A stretch of DNA of 64,000 nt from Salvia splendens. Taxonomy: Eukaryota; Streptophyta; Magnoliopsida; Lamiales; Lamiaceae. This document shows positions 47,001-56,310 of the stretch, in pieces. The stretch is from NCBI RefSeq assembly GCF_004379255.2, contig NC_056042.1, forward strand, positions 15,981,901 through 16,045,900, in the 5' to 3' direction. The notes under the pieces are model-generated. The model did no database searches. It was not told the DNA's origin and saw only the letters and a list, made by a program, of their open reading frames with translations. Each line of letters begins with the position of its first letter. Position 1 is the stretch's first letter. The translations under genes were made by a program, and so were the position numbers.

Positions 47001-47735
47001 TTTAGTGCGTGTATTTTTTGCATAATGTGTGCCACTTTGTGTATTGTATGTGTGTGCACTATGTATTTTCTGTATGTATGTCTAGTGTGTACAGTGTATG
47101 TGTAATTTGCATATTTTGCGTATGTGTAGTGTGTGTATTTTGTATATTTTGTGCATAGTGTGTGTGTAAAGTGTGTTGTTTGTGTATAGTTTGATAAGTA
47201 TATTTGGTTTGCAATGTATTGTGTGTATTTTTGTTTTGTGGGTAGTATAAGAAGTTTATGTATTTTGTTCGTAGTGTGTGTTTTGTGTATTGTTTTAATT
47301 AGTATGTTTGGTTGCAATGTATTGTGTGTATTTTGTATATATATTTTGTGTATAGTGTGCGTATAGCGCGTATATTATGTGCAATGTATGTAGTACGTGT
47401 ATGTTTGGTTTATAACGTATGTGTAACTAGAGTATTTTGTATATAGTGTGTAACGCAGTGTTCTGAGTAGTGTGTGATAGTTTGTATTTTTAGTATAATG
47501 TGTGTTGTGTGTTACACTTTGTATATTGTGTGCACAATGTATTTTGTGTATTTTGCAATGCGTGTTGCGTGTGTTTTGTGTATAGTGCATGTATTTTTTG
47601 TATATTTGGTTTATAGTGTATGTGTAATTTGTGTATTTTGCGTATGTGTAGTGTGTATTTTGCTTAATGAGTATGCAGTGTGTGTATTTTGCGTATTTTG
47701 AAGTGCATGTTTGCGTATGTTGCATAATATACCCC
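44031..47735. repeat. Distal, increasingly degenerate part of the G/T array
   Basis: Starts with long-unit landmarks (TACGTCGTAGCGTCGTAG at about 44473) and then diverges. From about 45.7 kb only the short TGTGTATTTTGTGTA-type periodicity remains. It ends at about 47735, directly before the Harbinger-type element. A small non-G/T island sits at 46423-46498. Confidence 0.8.
46423..46498. repeat. Non-G/T island with two copies of a CCAAATTCGT palindrome
   Basis: Two direct copies of a 25-bp motif (TTTTGGACCAAATTCGTATT and TTTTGAACCAAATTCGTAAT, about 49 bp apart) inside the array. The second contains the perfect inverted repeat ACCAAATT-CGT-AATTTGGT (46478-46496). Function unknown. Confidence 0.6.
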
Positions 47736-47741
47736 ACATAA

Positions 47742-49347
47742 GAGCATTAGCAATGGGGCGCCCTAAGGCGCGCCACGTTAGCAGTTTTATCCTCCTACCT
47801 CCCCACATGCAGTGGGGCGCCCTAAGGTGCGCCCTATGGCGCGCCACATCATCATTTTATTGTTTTGTTTAATTAATTTAACTGTTTTCAAATAACAAGT
47901 AACGAGTAAATAAAAAACGGTCTAAATAACAAACGGCGAAGTTTTAATAAAAAAAAGTTAAATCATTGAACTAATAAAAAAAACTAAGTCGGACCAATTC
48001 CCAACTTCCGACGCAGCTCATCGAGTAACGCCCGGAGATATTCGGCTTCGTCGGGGTCGGTACACTTCTTAAGGGCCCTGTGCGTCTGCAACATCGTCCT
48101 TGCCATCGACGCTGTTGCTAACGACTCAAACGCGGTGGCCGTCTGGGTCGGGAGCTCTACCGGGACCGGAGCTTGGGTTGCAGCGGTCGACGATGAGGTC
48201 GCGGTCGCCTTCCCCTTGGCCTTCGCAGCCTTGACGTCGGGAGGACGCCGAAAGGACACCGGTGTGCCGGAACTCCCTTCATCCACGTACGTCCGGTTGA
48301 GGTCAACCGAATGGTTGCCGCTGCCGCTGCTCGTGTAATCACCAGCTTCAGTGGTCTTCATCCTCTTCGGCGCACCAGTGTGCAGAATTCCACCTTGGAA
48401 CTTCTGCTTGTCCCTCAAGAGCGCCCAGATGGCCTCGTGCTTGAAGTCGTCGTACATCGACCGGTACGACAACAGCGCTTTAGCGCGCACGTCGCTCAAG
48501 CTCTCGCCGCTCCCCTGTGACCGCGTGAACTTCTCGAACTCCGCCACGTACAAGTTCACTTGCTTCTTGACTTGATCCCAGTGCTTGCGGAGTTGCTCAC
48601 GCTTGCGCTTGTACGCGGTCGGCGGCTTCACCGAAATGCAGAGGTCCGCGATGCGTTCCCAGTACGCGATCTGTCGCTGGTTGTTCGCGAATATCGGATC
48701 TTCCGATATATCTACCCAACACCGGGCCAAGGTGAGAGTTTCGTCGTCGTTGTAGTTCGTACAGCCGGGGGCGTACTGATCGCAATCACCGGGAGGCGGC
48801 AACTTCTGCGCCCGCTGCCGGCTCCGCTTCTTTCTGGCTGGGGCGGAAGCGGTCGCGGCGGGATCGGCCGCTGCGGTTGGGCGGTGCGGAGACGGCTCCA
48901 TGTCAGACAACACATACGATTCCGTACTTAAATCGGGATTGTAATGGGTGTTGGTGTAGAACGAACGATAATCGCCGGGTTTTGTACCCGTCCAATGCGC
49001 CCCTGCGCTAAACGTAGGACTATTGGGGCTTGAATCCATTTCGTAGTAATTATGTAATTGTAAGTTTCGAAAATGAAATCGAGTGAAATGAAATGTTACA
49101 AATGAACGGTATTTATAAAAAAACGAAACCGCGTGCCATCGTCCGCGGTTGATCGTCCGCGACCTCCACAATGGGGCGGACGATGGTGCGGACGATGGCC
49201 ATCGTCCGCGCTATCCTCCGCGACCGAAGTATAGGGCGCGACTATCGTCCGCGCCCTATGGCGCGCACCCGCAATGGGTGCGGACGATGGATGGCGCGGA
49301 CGATGCGCGCCATCGGGCGTGCCATCGTCCGCCCATTGCGGATGCCC
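47742..49347 (-). mobile_element. PIF/Harbinger-type DNA transposon carrying only ORF1
   Basis: A 1606-bp element between TAA target duplications (47739-47741 and 49348-49350). Imperfect terminal inverted repeats read GAGCATTAGCAATGGGG at the left and, on the minus strand from the right end, GGGCATCCGCAATGGGC. A three-base TNA-type duplication and GGGCAT-like ends fit PIF/Harbinger. The right subterminal 250 bp is full of GTCCGC and GGACGATGG repeats in both orientations, and the left end repeats GGGGCGCCCTAAGG twice. It encodes the Myb/SANT-like accessory protein but no DDE transposase, so it is non-autonomous. Confidence 0.8.
47984..49039 (-). CDS. Harbinger ORF1-type Myb/SANT-like DNA-binding protein
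   Basis: 351 residues. I take the ATG at 49039 (MDSSPNSPTFSAGAHW) rather than an upstream in-frame ATG at 49171, because the upstream 44 residues lie in transposon end sequence. The N-terminal third is low complexity with a basic patch (ARKKRSRQRAQK, about 92-103). A trihelix/Myb-like domain (about 120-195) contains LARCWVDISEDPIFANNQ, FW-type YWERIADLC, RKREQLRKHWDQVKKQVN and ending FEKF. This is the layout of plant proteins often labelled NAM-associated or GST T3-like, which are ORF1 proteins of PIF/Harbinger elements that bind element ends with the transposase. The C-terminal helix-rich part (ARTMLQTHRALKK, YLRALLDELRRKLG) may mediate partner contact. The frame is intact. Confidence 0.8.
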   Translation of the reverse strand: MDSSPNSPTFSAGAHWTGTKPGDYRSFYTNTHYNPDLSTESYVLSDMEPSPHRPTAAADPAATASAPARKKRSRQRAQKLPPPGDCDQYAPGCTNYNDDETLTLARCWVDISEDPIFANNQRQIAYWERIADLCISVKPPTAYKRKREQLRKHWDQVKKQVNLYVAEFEKFTRSQGSGESLSDVRAKALLSYRSMYDDFKHEAIWALLRDKQKFQGGILHTGAPKRMKTTEAGDYTSSGSGNHSVDLNRTYVDEGSSGTPVSFRRPPDVKAAKAKGKATATSSSTAATQAPVPVELPTQTATAFESLATASMARTMLQTHRALKKCTDPDEAEYLRALLDELRRKLGIGPT

Positions 49348-49350
49348 TAA

Positions 49351-49900
49351 TCTCATACAATATGATTCCATCTTTTAGAGATCCAACAATTTCGTAATTG
49401 AAAGATTGTGGGTAATTTGGTTTTAAAAGGCTTGCTTGTTTGCCAAGTAAACCCAAATATAAAGAGTTATGTTTTAAATGAATTTCCACAAGGGAACAAT
49501 GATTATGATGCTCTATTGACAAAAATAATCTTGTCTTCGGTGCCATTACATTACAGACATCACACATTGTATATATGTGGGCAATTTCGATTCAGAACGT
49601 TTGCTTATTGACCAAGTAAACACATATATAAGTTATACTTCGAATATGCTTTCAAAATTTGACAATAACTTTGATGTTATATCGACCTAAACGATCCTAT
49701 CTTGATGCTTACCAAAATGAAAGTTTGTATTTGGATTGAAATGGTTTGCTTGGCCAATTAAACCTAAATTTAAATAGTTATGCTTTACATGAACTTCCAC
49801 GATTCTCTATTGACCTAAATGATCTTGTCTTCGTTGCCATTACATTACAGACGTCTCACATTTTATGTGTGTAGGCAATTTCGATTCAACACTTTTGCTT
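49351..49900. repeat. AT-rich satellite, period about 315 bp (segment 1)
   Basis: Recurring blocks such as GCTTGCTTGTTTGCCAAGT, GGCAATTTCGATTCA, TCTTGTCTTCGGTGCCATTA and CATATATAAG recur at roughly 295-358-bp spacing here and, once LINEs are removed, through segments 2 and 3. A weaker half-unit of about 160 bp is visible. It ends with the 18-bp LINE A target GATTCAACACTTTTGCTT (49883-49900). No gene. Confidence 0.8.
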
Positions 49901-50117
49901 TTTTTTATTAAACACCCCGAGGGTGGAGGGTTAAGGCGGACCCACATCTGTGCATTACCAACGACAATTACAAACCAAACAAACAACCACAGAGCCGCCC
50001 AAAAGTGACGGCTCGCCTCGACCAATTAGAGTACAACTAGAGCCTCCCTATCAACTAGGGAGGTCATATATATACTCTTAGCATCCCTACGCATCTCAAA
50101 AAACCTAAGAACGACAC

Positions 50118-52836
50118 CTAATTGAGGCCCGCAATAGGGATACCTCCGCAGGGGAGAATCTCTCCTGGATCATCCTCGATGAAGCCCTCCATTTCCCGGT
50201 TTGGGAACCCACATGATACACTCATTGGGCCATTGCTCGGCTCATTGGCACTCGGGCTGTCTACCCCAAATGTAACCTAGGGCTGGCATTTTTTTATCCG
50301 ACACGATAATCCGCACGAAGTTAACCCGACACGAACACGCACTTTTAGGATTTGGGTCCTTATAGGGTCGACCCAATAAGAACCCGAAAATTTTGGGTTG
50401 GGTTGGGTTAGGTCGAATTTGGGTCGGGTTGGGTTATCCGTTCAGAAAAAAAATAATCATTTTGATTATTTTTTTAATTAAAATAATATATTAAATTTTA
50501 ATTTTAATTATTTTTATTAATTAAAAAAATATTATATTTTAATTTTATTAGTAAAAATATGATTAATACTATTATTAATTATTTTTTATGATAAAAAATA
50601 TTACTGCATATTTAAATTTTATTAAAAAATAATTATTTTAATTATTTTAACTTTATTATTTAGATTTAATTTTAATATACTTTAATTTTATTATTTGGAT
50701 TTAAAAATTATTTAAATTATTTATTTTAATTTTGTAATATCTTATTTTATCGTGTGATATCAAATTTTAATTATATAATATCATATGTCGATCGTTATCG
50801 TATAGCGTTAAACTATATTGTGTAGTGACTTTCTATCATTAAAAGATGACTGATATTTGTTTGGATGACACGAAATCCGCACGAATCCGACACTCTATTG
50901 GGTTGTACTCGATAAGAACACGATGATTTTGGGTTGGGTTGGGTTGGGACTCGATAAGGTTGGGTCGATATTGGATTGACCCGATAGTGACCCAATCCGT
51001 ACGATTTGCCAGCCCTAGTAGCTACATTTTCCTTTAGATGCCACTTATCATTGTTTAGGGCTTTGATGTACCCATCACCCTCGTGTACCTTGCCTTTCCT
51101 CTTCCACGATACCAATTGGAAACCATCATCATCCACCCTTGGTTGCTCCTACTCTCCATTCTTGTCTTTAACGGATCCGTATTCGTTGTAACCTCCTTTG
51201 TCTCGCTAGGTTGTCACACTCTTTAGCCTTGTTCGAATGCCTTCCGGTTGATGGAGTGCCGACCCACGTATCCGCCTTTGGGCGCCATTCTCGGCGGGTG
51301 GTCTTGGAGGCTTGGCTCGAGTAATGCGCCTTTGTTGGTGCTCGGAGATCCTTGCCTCTCCCGCGTTCCTTTCTTCCCAATGCATGACAATCTTCTTTCA
51401 CGTGCCCAACATGTTTACAATTGGCACAAAACAAAGGAATACGATCCCATGCCACTTTGTACCTTGAATCTTTACCTCGAATATTGAGAATGATCTCTTC
51501 CGGCGGGGGATAGAGGTGTCGATCTCTACACATATCCTAGCAAAGGAAAGCCGGCTTTGATAAATTGTGGCATGGTCGGCTTGAAGTGGCTTGCTTAGGA
51601 GTTTACCAATTGCCATTAGAGTCGATTCCTCAAAGAGATGCGCCGGGATTCCCATGATGTTGCACCAAACGGAAACAATCGGCGACTCAAAGAATGTATC
51701 GAAGTCCGACGCCCATTTGAGCACCCTCATCGGGGTGGATATCGACATACCAAATCGGGTGTCCATTAGGACCATTTAATACCTTAGCATAGTCGGCCAT
51801 CTCTTGGAATTGGATTAAGATGTGCTTAGCATTTAAGTATTTTCAAGTGAATGCACCAACTAGCCCCAAACCTCCTAGGCGTTTTTGTATTTGGAAAGTA
51901 GATGGGAGCGAATGGGAAAACTTTCCAACAACGATCAGCCCTAGCTTCTCCGAGAGGTATTCCGTTTCTAAATCGGAGAAGGACCTTGGATGGTGTACCT
52001 TCAAAACTTCTGGCTATCCCCAAGGCTTTGATCTTGGTGGCATCCAACGGGATTGGCTCGGCCTTTTGGGGCTTATGAGCGGCTGGTGCTCCTTCTACGG
52101 ATCCCATCCCCCCGCGGGAGATGGGTACTTTCGCCGCCTTCTAAGCTCCCGCCAGCGGCACCGGCTTTTCCGGCGAGGGTTCCGGCGGCTGTGCACCGGG
52201 GACCCGGTTACCCTTGCATCCATCCAAGCCGAGGTGGGGGGAAGGAGGGTGTGTAGCAAATGTTGTTGCATTTGAATTCAAATTGGCATTTTTCAAAAAT
52301 GGGCCAACATTTCCTTGCCCATGCAAAGTAGACTTTGGCCTATCCTCCTTTTGTGAGTCACATGCGTCCACCTCCTCACATGCCACCCCCCATCAACTAG
52401 CTTAGGATTCACATGTGACATTGTACTATCAACGTTCAAATGGTTGACCAGCACCATCTCCTTGCGTGGCTCACCATGATTCCAGCCAGCCGGCGCCGGC
52501 GACATTCCGGCCACCCCCTCCCATTCGGTTCCATCCAATTCACACGCCGGCGCACTCATTCCCTTAGCCATTTGCGCTAGAGAACTCAACATTTCCCCAA
52601 CAAGAACTTGTTCATTTTCCGGCGTCCCCTTCCCCTCTCCATGGAGTTCGGCACGTTTGAGGGCTCGTTGTACTTTCTCCGGGTGTGGAGTGCCCACCCT
52701 CTTTGTTTTTGGTCGTGCAATCGGCGAGAAGTTCTATTCCGGCGAGGAGAGGGGCTGCCTCGTTTGTACCAAGGCCGAACCCTCCCCCCCCCGGCATCAT
52801 TCCACCAGATTTCACCATGTAGACGGGTTCAAACAC
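50118..52836 (-). pseudogene. LINE A ORF1 (gag-like), frameshifted and MITE-interrupted
   Basis: Runs on the minus strand from about 52836 to a stop at 50118 through several frames. Recognisable parts: 52293-52697 (low-complexity linker); 51398-51775 (RVLKWASDFDTFFESPIVSV, then WCNIMGIPAHLFEESTLMAI and SRLSFARICVEID, the DUF4283-like region shared with LINE B ORF1); 51380-51430 (zinc knuckle CANCKHVGHVKEDC); 51019-51137 (DDDGFQLVSWKRKGK). A C-terminal tail ending IPIAGLN follows after the MITE. At least two frameshifts separate these parts. ORF1 proteins of L1 elements bind the element RNA. Confidence 0.75.
50277..51018. mobile_element. hAT-like MITE nested in LINE A
   Basis: 742 bp bounded by a perfect 12-bp inverted repeat, CTAGGGCTGGCA at 50277-50288 and TGCCAGCCCTAG at 51007-51018. 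Subterminal arms carry many copies of GGGTTGGGTTGGG, GGTCGACCCAATAAGA and CGACACGA-type motifs in both orientations. The core (50460-50820) is almost pure AT and non-coding. The ends and arms resemble hAT MITEs common in plants. Flanking 8-bp duplications are imperfect at best (GTAACCTA / GTAGCTAC), so the superfamily call is tentative. Confidence 0.7.
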
Positions 52837-53009
52837 ATGTCACCTCCAGCCGAACAAGAATTGCCTAGGCCGAGAGACCGCACGCGCCCCCTCGGCGGAC
52901 TCGTCGGCGGGGAAGCGGCCTCGGTAACCGCCGTTCACGTGATTTTAGAGAGAGAAGTTAGAGAGAAGGGAGAGCGTTTTTTAGGAGGACTGATTCAACA
53001 CTTTTGCTT

Positions 53010-53403
53010 ATTGGTCAAGAAAATGCATATATAAGAGTTTTACTTCGAATAAGCTTTTAAAATATGACAATTACTGTGATGTTGTAGAGAGCAAAATGAT
53101 CATATCTTGATGCTATCATCTAACAAAGATCGTAAATGAAAGATTGTGGGTAATTTGGTTTTAAAAAGCTTGCTTGTTCGTCAAGTAAACCCAAATATAA
53201 AGAGTTATGTTTTAAATGAATTTCCACAAGGGAACAATGATTATGATGCTCTATTGACAAAAATAATCTTGTCTTCGGTGCCATTTTTAAAAAAAAATTA
53301 ACTCATATATAAGGGAGACATCACACATTGTATTTGTGTGGGCAATTTCGATTCAAAATGTTTGTTTGTTGACCAAGTAAACACATATATAAGAGTTAGT
53401 TAT
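53010..53403. repeat. AT-rich satellite, period about 315 bp (segment 2)
   Basis: Continues the satellite of 49351-49900 after LINE A, in phase (the unit GATTCAACAC...GCTTATTGGTCAAG is restored when LINE A is removed). It ends in the 19-bp LINE B target ATATATAAGAGTTAGTTAT (53385-53403). Confidence 0.8.
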
Positions 53404-53638
53404 TCCAATTCTAGAGAGAGACGCTCCCCCTTCTCTCTAGCAATTCCCCCACCTTGATCCTTTTCGCCGTCCACCCACTCACACCCACGACCCGCCGCGA
53501 CTCCCTCACGCCGACCACCACACCTCACCCCCCCACAACCCGCCGAGACCTTTTCCACGCCGGTCGTGTCACCATCCCTCCTCAACTCCACCGTCTCCCC
53601 ACCTTGGTTCGGCGCTGCGGTCACACCCTCGGCTGGCC

Positions 53639-56308
53639 ATGCCGGACCCCCCCACGAACCCAACCCCGGCCCCACCAGACCCCGAGGAGGCTAGGTCTAT
53701 CCCGGACCATTTTATGATTTTTCACTCATGTGATGACCCAACACCAAAGGTCTCGGCCAAAGATTTGAAAATGCAAAGCAAGAAGAGTAGGATGATGGCT
53801 AGGAAGAGCACGCCGGCACCTCTCACAAAAGGTCATGGCCGGAAAAGGTTCGTACCTTCTCCACTCCCGGAGGACAAACAACTTAGGAAGAAGCTCGACT
53901 TTGGAGAAGGGGAGACCTCCGAGCCCGAGTCACCCGCCCCGAGCCCCGACCTTGATAGCCTTAAATCCAAGGTAAATCTTTTTCCGGCTTGCTCCATTGA
54001 TAGCAAGGAAGTACTTGGCCTAGGAGCCCTTCCTAAAGCCCCCACATCCGAGGATGGGGTCCAAATGGAATTGGTGGTTCACGGAGATGCACCGGCGGCG
54101 GAGGTGGCGCCACCCTTCGACCATGGACCCGTCATGAGCGAGATGACCGTTGGAGGGGATGATGTCGGACCCCTAAACGTATCCCAAGAGGATTTGACCA
54201 TAGCATGTGTGCCAAAAAGTACATTGGGGAGTGAGATAGTCAACTTACCCGAATTGGGCATGGGAACAAATCACCTTTCGGAAAGCGCTTTTGCCCCTTA
54301 CCAAAACCGGAAGTCACATGTGGAGCCTTGCTCACCCCTACCAATGCAGCAAATGAATACAAACAAGAGTGATATCCTCCAAATCATTCACCTGGCCGCG
54401 GCGGAGATGCTTGATGCGGCGGCGGCGCAGCCCCTCCTCGCCGAACCCTCACCGGCCACGGACTACACGGCGAAGGTCACCCTTCTCCCAGATCGGAGAG
54501 ACAAAGATATTGATCCATGCGCGCCTCTCATTGAACATGGCCCTTCCCTTGAAGATTTCCCACCTCTCGAAAAGGGAAGGACCCGGAAAATCCGAGCATC
54601 GTTCGAAGCCGGCTCGGCATTAGTGAGTACGGGATGGCCGAGGACCAATGCAATCCGCAACCCCCCTCGAGACACGTCCGCGCCTTCGGCCTCGGACATG
54701 CAAGCGATGGACCCGACGCCGACCGAGATGGACATAGAAATGCCGCGGCCTCCTTACGCACCCAGGGTCGAGAGGGTCTCGTGTGATGAACCGCGAACCG
54801 ACCCAAACGGTGTGGCTAAATCAAAAGATAAGCCGACAAACAACCCTTTAGGAGGCAATACCGAGCCGGGCGTGAGGAACCCCACCAAGCCAAAATCCAT
54901 GGCCGACATGGTGCGGGGGCCATCGGCGGTTGAAGGCCCGCAAGTCTTTGTCCCGGAGAACATCCAAAATATCAGCTTTGCTTCCACGTCAAACGGAGTG
55001 CCATCCATTTACTTCTCCGGGTCAGAAATCCAAAGGTTGGCCTCGTCCCTCGGCCATGCTATTGTAGGTAAGTTCTCGCACTCAATCCCGGCTTCCTATC
55101 AAATCCAAAAGGCTCTAGACAACATTAAGTTTTGTCGTGGCTATACTTGGAAATATATTAACGCCAAACATATTCTTGTTCAATTTGAGGACATGACGGA
55201 TTATGCTCGACTCCTAAGTGGACCCAAAGGGACACCGGTATGGTTCATTGATCGGCATCCGATGAGAGTTTTCAAATGGTCTCCGGAATTTGACGCCTAT
55301 TGTGAATCTCCGATTGCGGCTATATGGTGCAACCTAATTGGACTCCCGATCCACCTATTTGATCAATCGGCCCTCTATGCCATTGGGAAACTCCTTGGTA
55401 ACCCGATCCAAGTAGATAGAGCGACGGCCAACAAATCAAGACTCTCCTTTGCGCGGCTATGCATTGAGATCGACATTACAAAGCCGCCACCCGACGAGAT
55501 CATCCTTGACATTTGTGGGCGTCCTCTGGTGCAGCAAGTAAAGTGGGATAAGATCCCGTCCTACTGTGGAGAATGCAAACATGTCGGTCACAGGAGTGAA
55601 GTTTGTTACGCTTCCGGGAAGGCGGATCGACCTCCAAAACGAAATTACAACTTAGCAACACCAAAACAACCACAACACGGAGGAATAGGAGCTAAGAAGA
55701 ACAATACTGATCCGAGGCACACCGATAATAACATGGAATGGAAACAACAAGGGAAACACAAGGGAAAGGAAGGCAACATCCGGATGAACCCGAGAGCCAA
55801 TATGTACTCGGGGGCGGAGTGGTCGGGGCCGGACTTTTTGGGTGATATGCAAGGTGCCGGGAGTAAGGACATGATCATCATCCATGATGAGCATACCACC
55901 ACTTCACCTAAAGGGGTGCTCGCTAAATTCCCCTCTTTTGGAAATGGGCGCGGGGGTACGCCAAGAGGAGCGGATATGGCGCGGCGAGAAGTGAACCCGA
56001 CTTCGGGGGCCCTTGTGCAACCGAAAGGCTTCTTTAAACCCTTCGACCTAGAGAAAACCGAGGCACAAGGGCCATCAAGTCACTTGAGTACTAACCGATA
56101 TTTCACCCTCATGGCTCAAGAGAACTTCGTGGAGAATGATATGGAAGACGAGGAAAATTGGGATGATACCATCTCCCATAATGAAATCGATGAGGGCGCC
56201 AATCCCGCCTTTTTGGAGGCCGCGGCATCTCATGGGGAGAAGGACCTTCAAATCATTGAATTCCAAGGAGGGGGGTCAATCCCGCCGGGTACGAACTCCT
56301 CTTGTTAA
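53639..56308 (+). CDS. LINE B ORF1 protein (DUF4283-like, CCHC zinc knuckle)
   Basis: 889 residues from the ATG at 53639 (GGCCATGCC context), intact. The N-terminal half is Pro/Ser-rich and low complexity. A DUF4283-like region (about 455-620) contains IQKALDNIKFCRGYTW, RVFKWSPEFDAYCESPI, WCNLIGLPIHLFDQSAL and RLSFARLCIEIDI. A CCHC knuckle CGECKHVGHRSEVC follows at about 642-655, then a basic, Gly-rich segment and an acidic C-terminus. In L1 elements ORF1 binds the RNA and forms the particle with ORF2. At nearly 900 residues it is long for a plant LINE ORF1, mostly because of the N-terminal extension. It ends two bases before the ORF2 start codon. Confidence 0.9.
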   Translation: MPDPPTNPTPAPPDPEEARSIPDHFMIFHSCDDPTPKVSAKDLKMQSKKSRMMARKSTPAPLTKGHGRKRFVPSPLPEDKQLRKKLDFGEGETSEPESPAPSPDLDSLKSKVNLFPACSIDSKEVLGLGALPKAPTSEDGVQMELVVHGDAPAAEVAPPFDHGPVMSEMTVGGDDVGPLNVSQEDLTIACVPKSTLGSEIVNLPELGMGTNHLSESAFAPYQNRKSHVEPCSPLPMQQMNTNKSDILQIIHLAAAEMLDAAAAQPLLAEPSPATDYTAKVTLLPDRRDKDIDPCAPLIEHGPSLEDFPPLEKGRTRKIRASFEAGSALVSTGWPRTNAIRNPPRDTSAPSASDMQAMDPTPTEMDIEMPRPPYAPRVERVSCDEPRTDPNGVAKSKDKPTNNPLGGNTEPGVRNPTKPKSMADMVRGPSAVEGPQVFVPENIQNISFASTSNGVPSIYFSGSEIQRLASSLGHAIVGKFSHSIPASYQIQKALDNIKFCRGYTWKYINAKHILVQFEDMTDYARLLSGPKGTPVWFIDRHPMRVFKWSPEFDAYCESPIAAIWCNLIGLPIHLFDQSALYAIGKLLGNPIQVDRATANKSRLSFARLCIEIDITKPPPDEIILDICGRPLVQQVKWDKIPSYCGECKHVGHRSEVCYASGKADRPPKRNYNLATPKQPQHGGIGAKKNNTDPRHTDNNMEWKQQGKHKGKEGNIRMNPRANMYSGAEWSGPDFLGDMQGAGSKDMIIIHDEHTTTSPKGVLAKFPSFGNGRGGTPRGADMARREVNPTSGALVQPKGFFKPFDLEKTEAQGPSSHLSTNRYFTLMAQENFVENDMEDEENWDDTISHNEIDEGANPAFLEAAASHGEKDLQIIEFQGGGSIPPGTNSSC

Positions 56309-56310
56309 TC

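Larger units (their letters stand above)
23520..47735. repeat. Giant G/T-rich, C-poor tandem array (about 24 kb)
   Basis: The plus strand is built almost entirely of degenerate TGTGTATTTTGTGTATAGTG-like units of roughly 20 bp. C is scarce on this strand. Long frames on both strands read only low-complexity residues (minus: H/T/I/Y/K/N; plus: C/V/F/Y/L/S) and are not genes. Larger repeats are superimposed: a motif TTCATGTATATCTTGTAT recurs at 23590, 25877, 28583, 29440, 32107, 34820, 35672, 36528, 39240, 40064, 40915, 41770, 42620 and 43474 (rounded starts). The array is interrupted once by an LTR element at 37314-39169. Confidence 0.95.
49901..52991 (-). mobile_element. LINE A: ORF1-only L1-type retrotransposon
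   Basis: A minus-strand non-LTR element flanked by an 18-bp target duplication GATTCAACACTTTTGCTT (49883-49900 and 52992-53009), with a poly(A) tail (T run at 49901) and a 3' end related to those of LINE B and LINE C (CCCTCCACC...GGTGTTTAATAAA). Without the nested 742-bp MITE it is about 2.35 kb. It contains ORF1-type sequence (DUF4283-like region and CCHC knuckle), then only about 220 bp of 3' sequence. No endonuclease, reverse transcriptase or RNase H is found. The target duplication brackets the whole thing, so it inserted in this short form. Confidence 0.85.

Noticed and set aside
23520..47735. Dozens of frames of 60-170 codons on both strands in the G/T array, many repeated identically.
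   Set aside because: They read only low-complexity residues dictated by the TGTGTA-type repeat, overlap on both strands, and recur because the DNA repeats. No domain or start context supports any of them.
52657..53034. Plus-strand frames over the LINE A 5' region and other frames opposite LINE ORF1/ORF2.
   Set aside because: They are antisense shadows of LINE coding sequence with high GC and no domain of their own.
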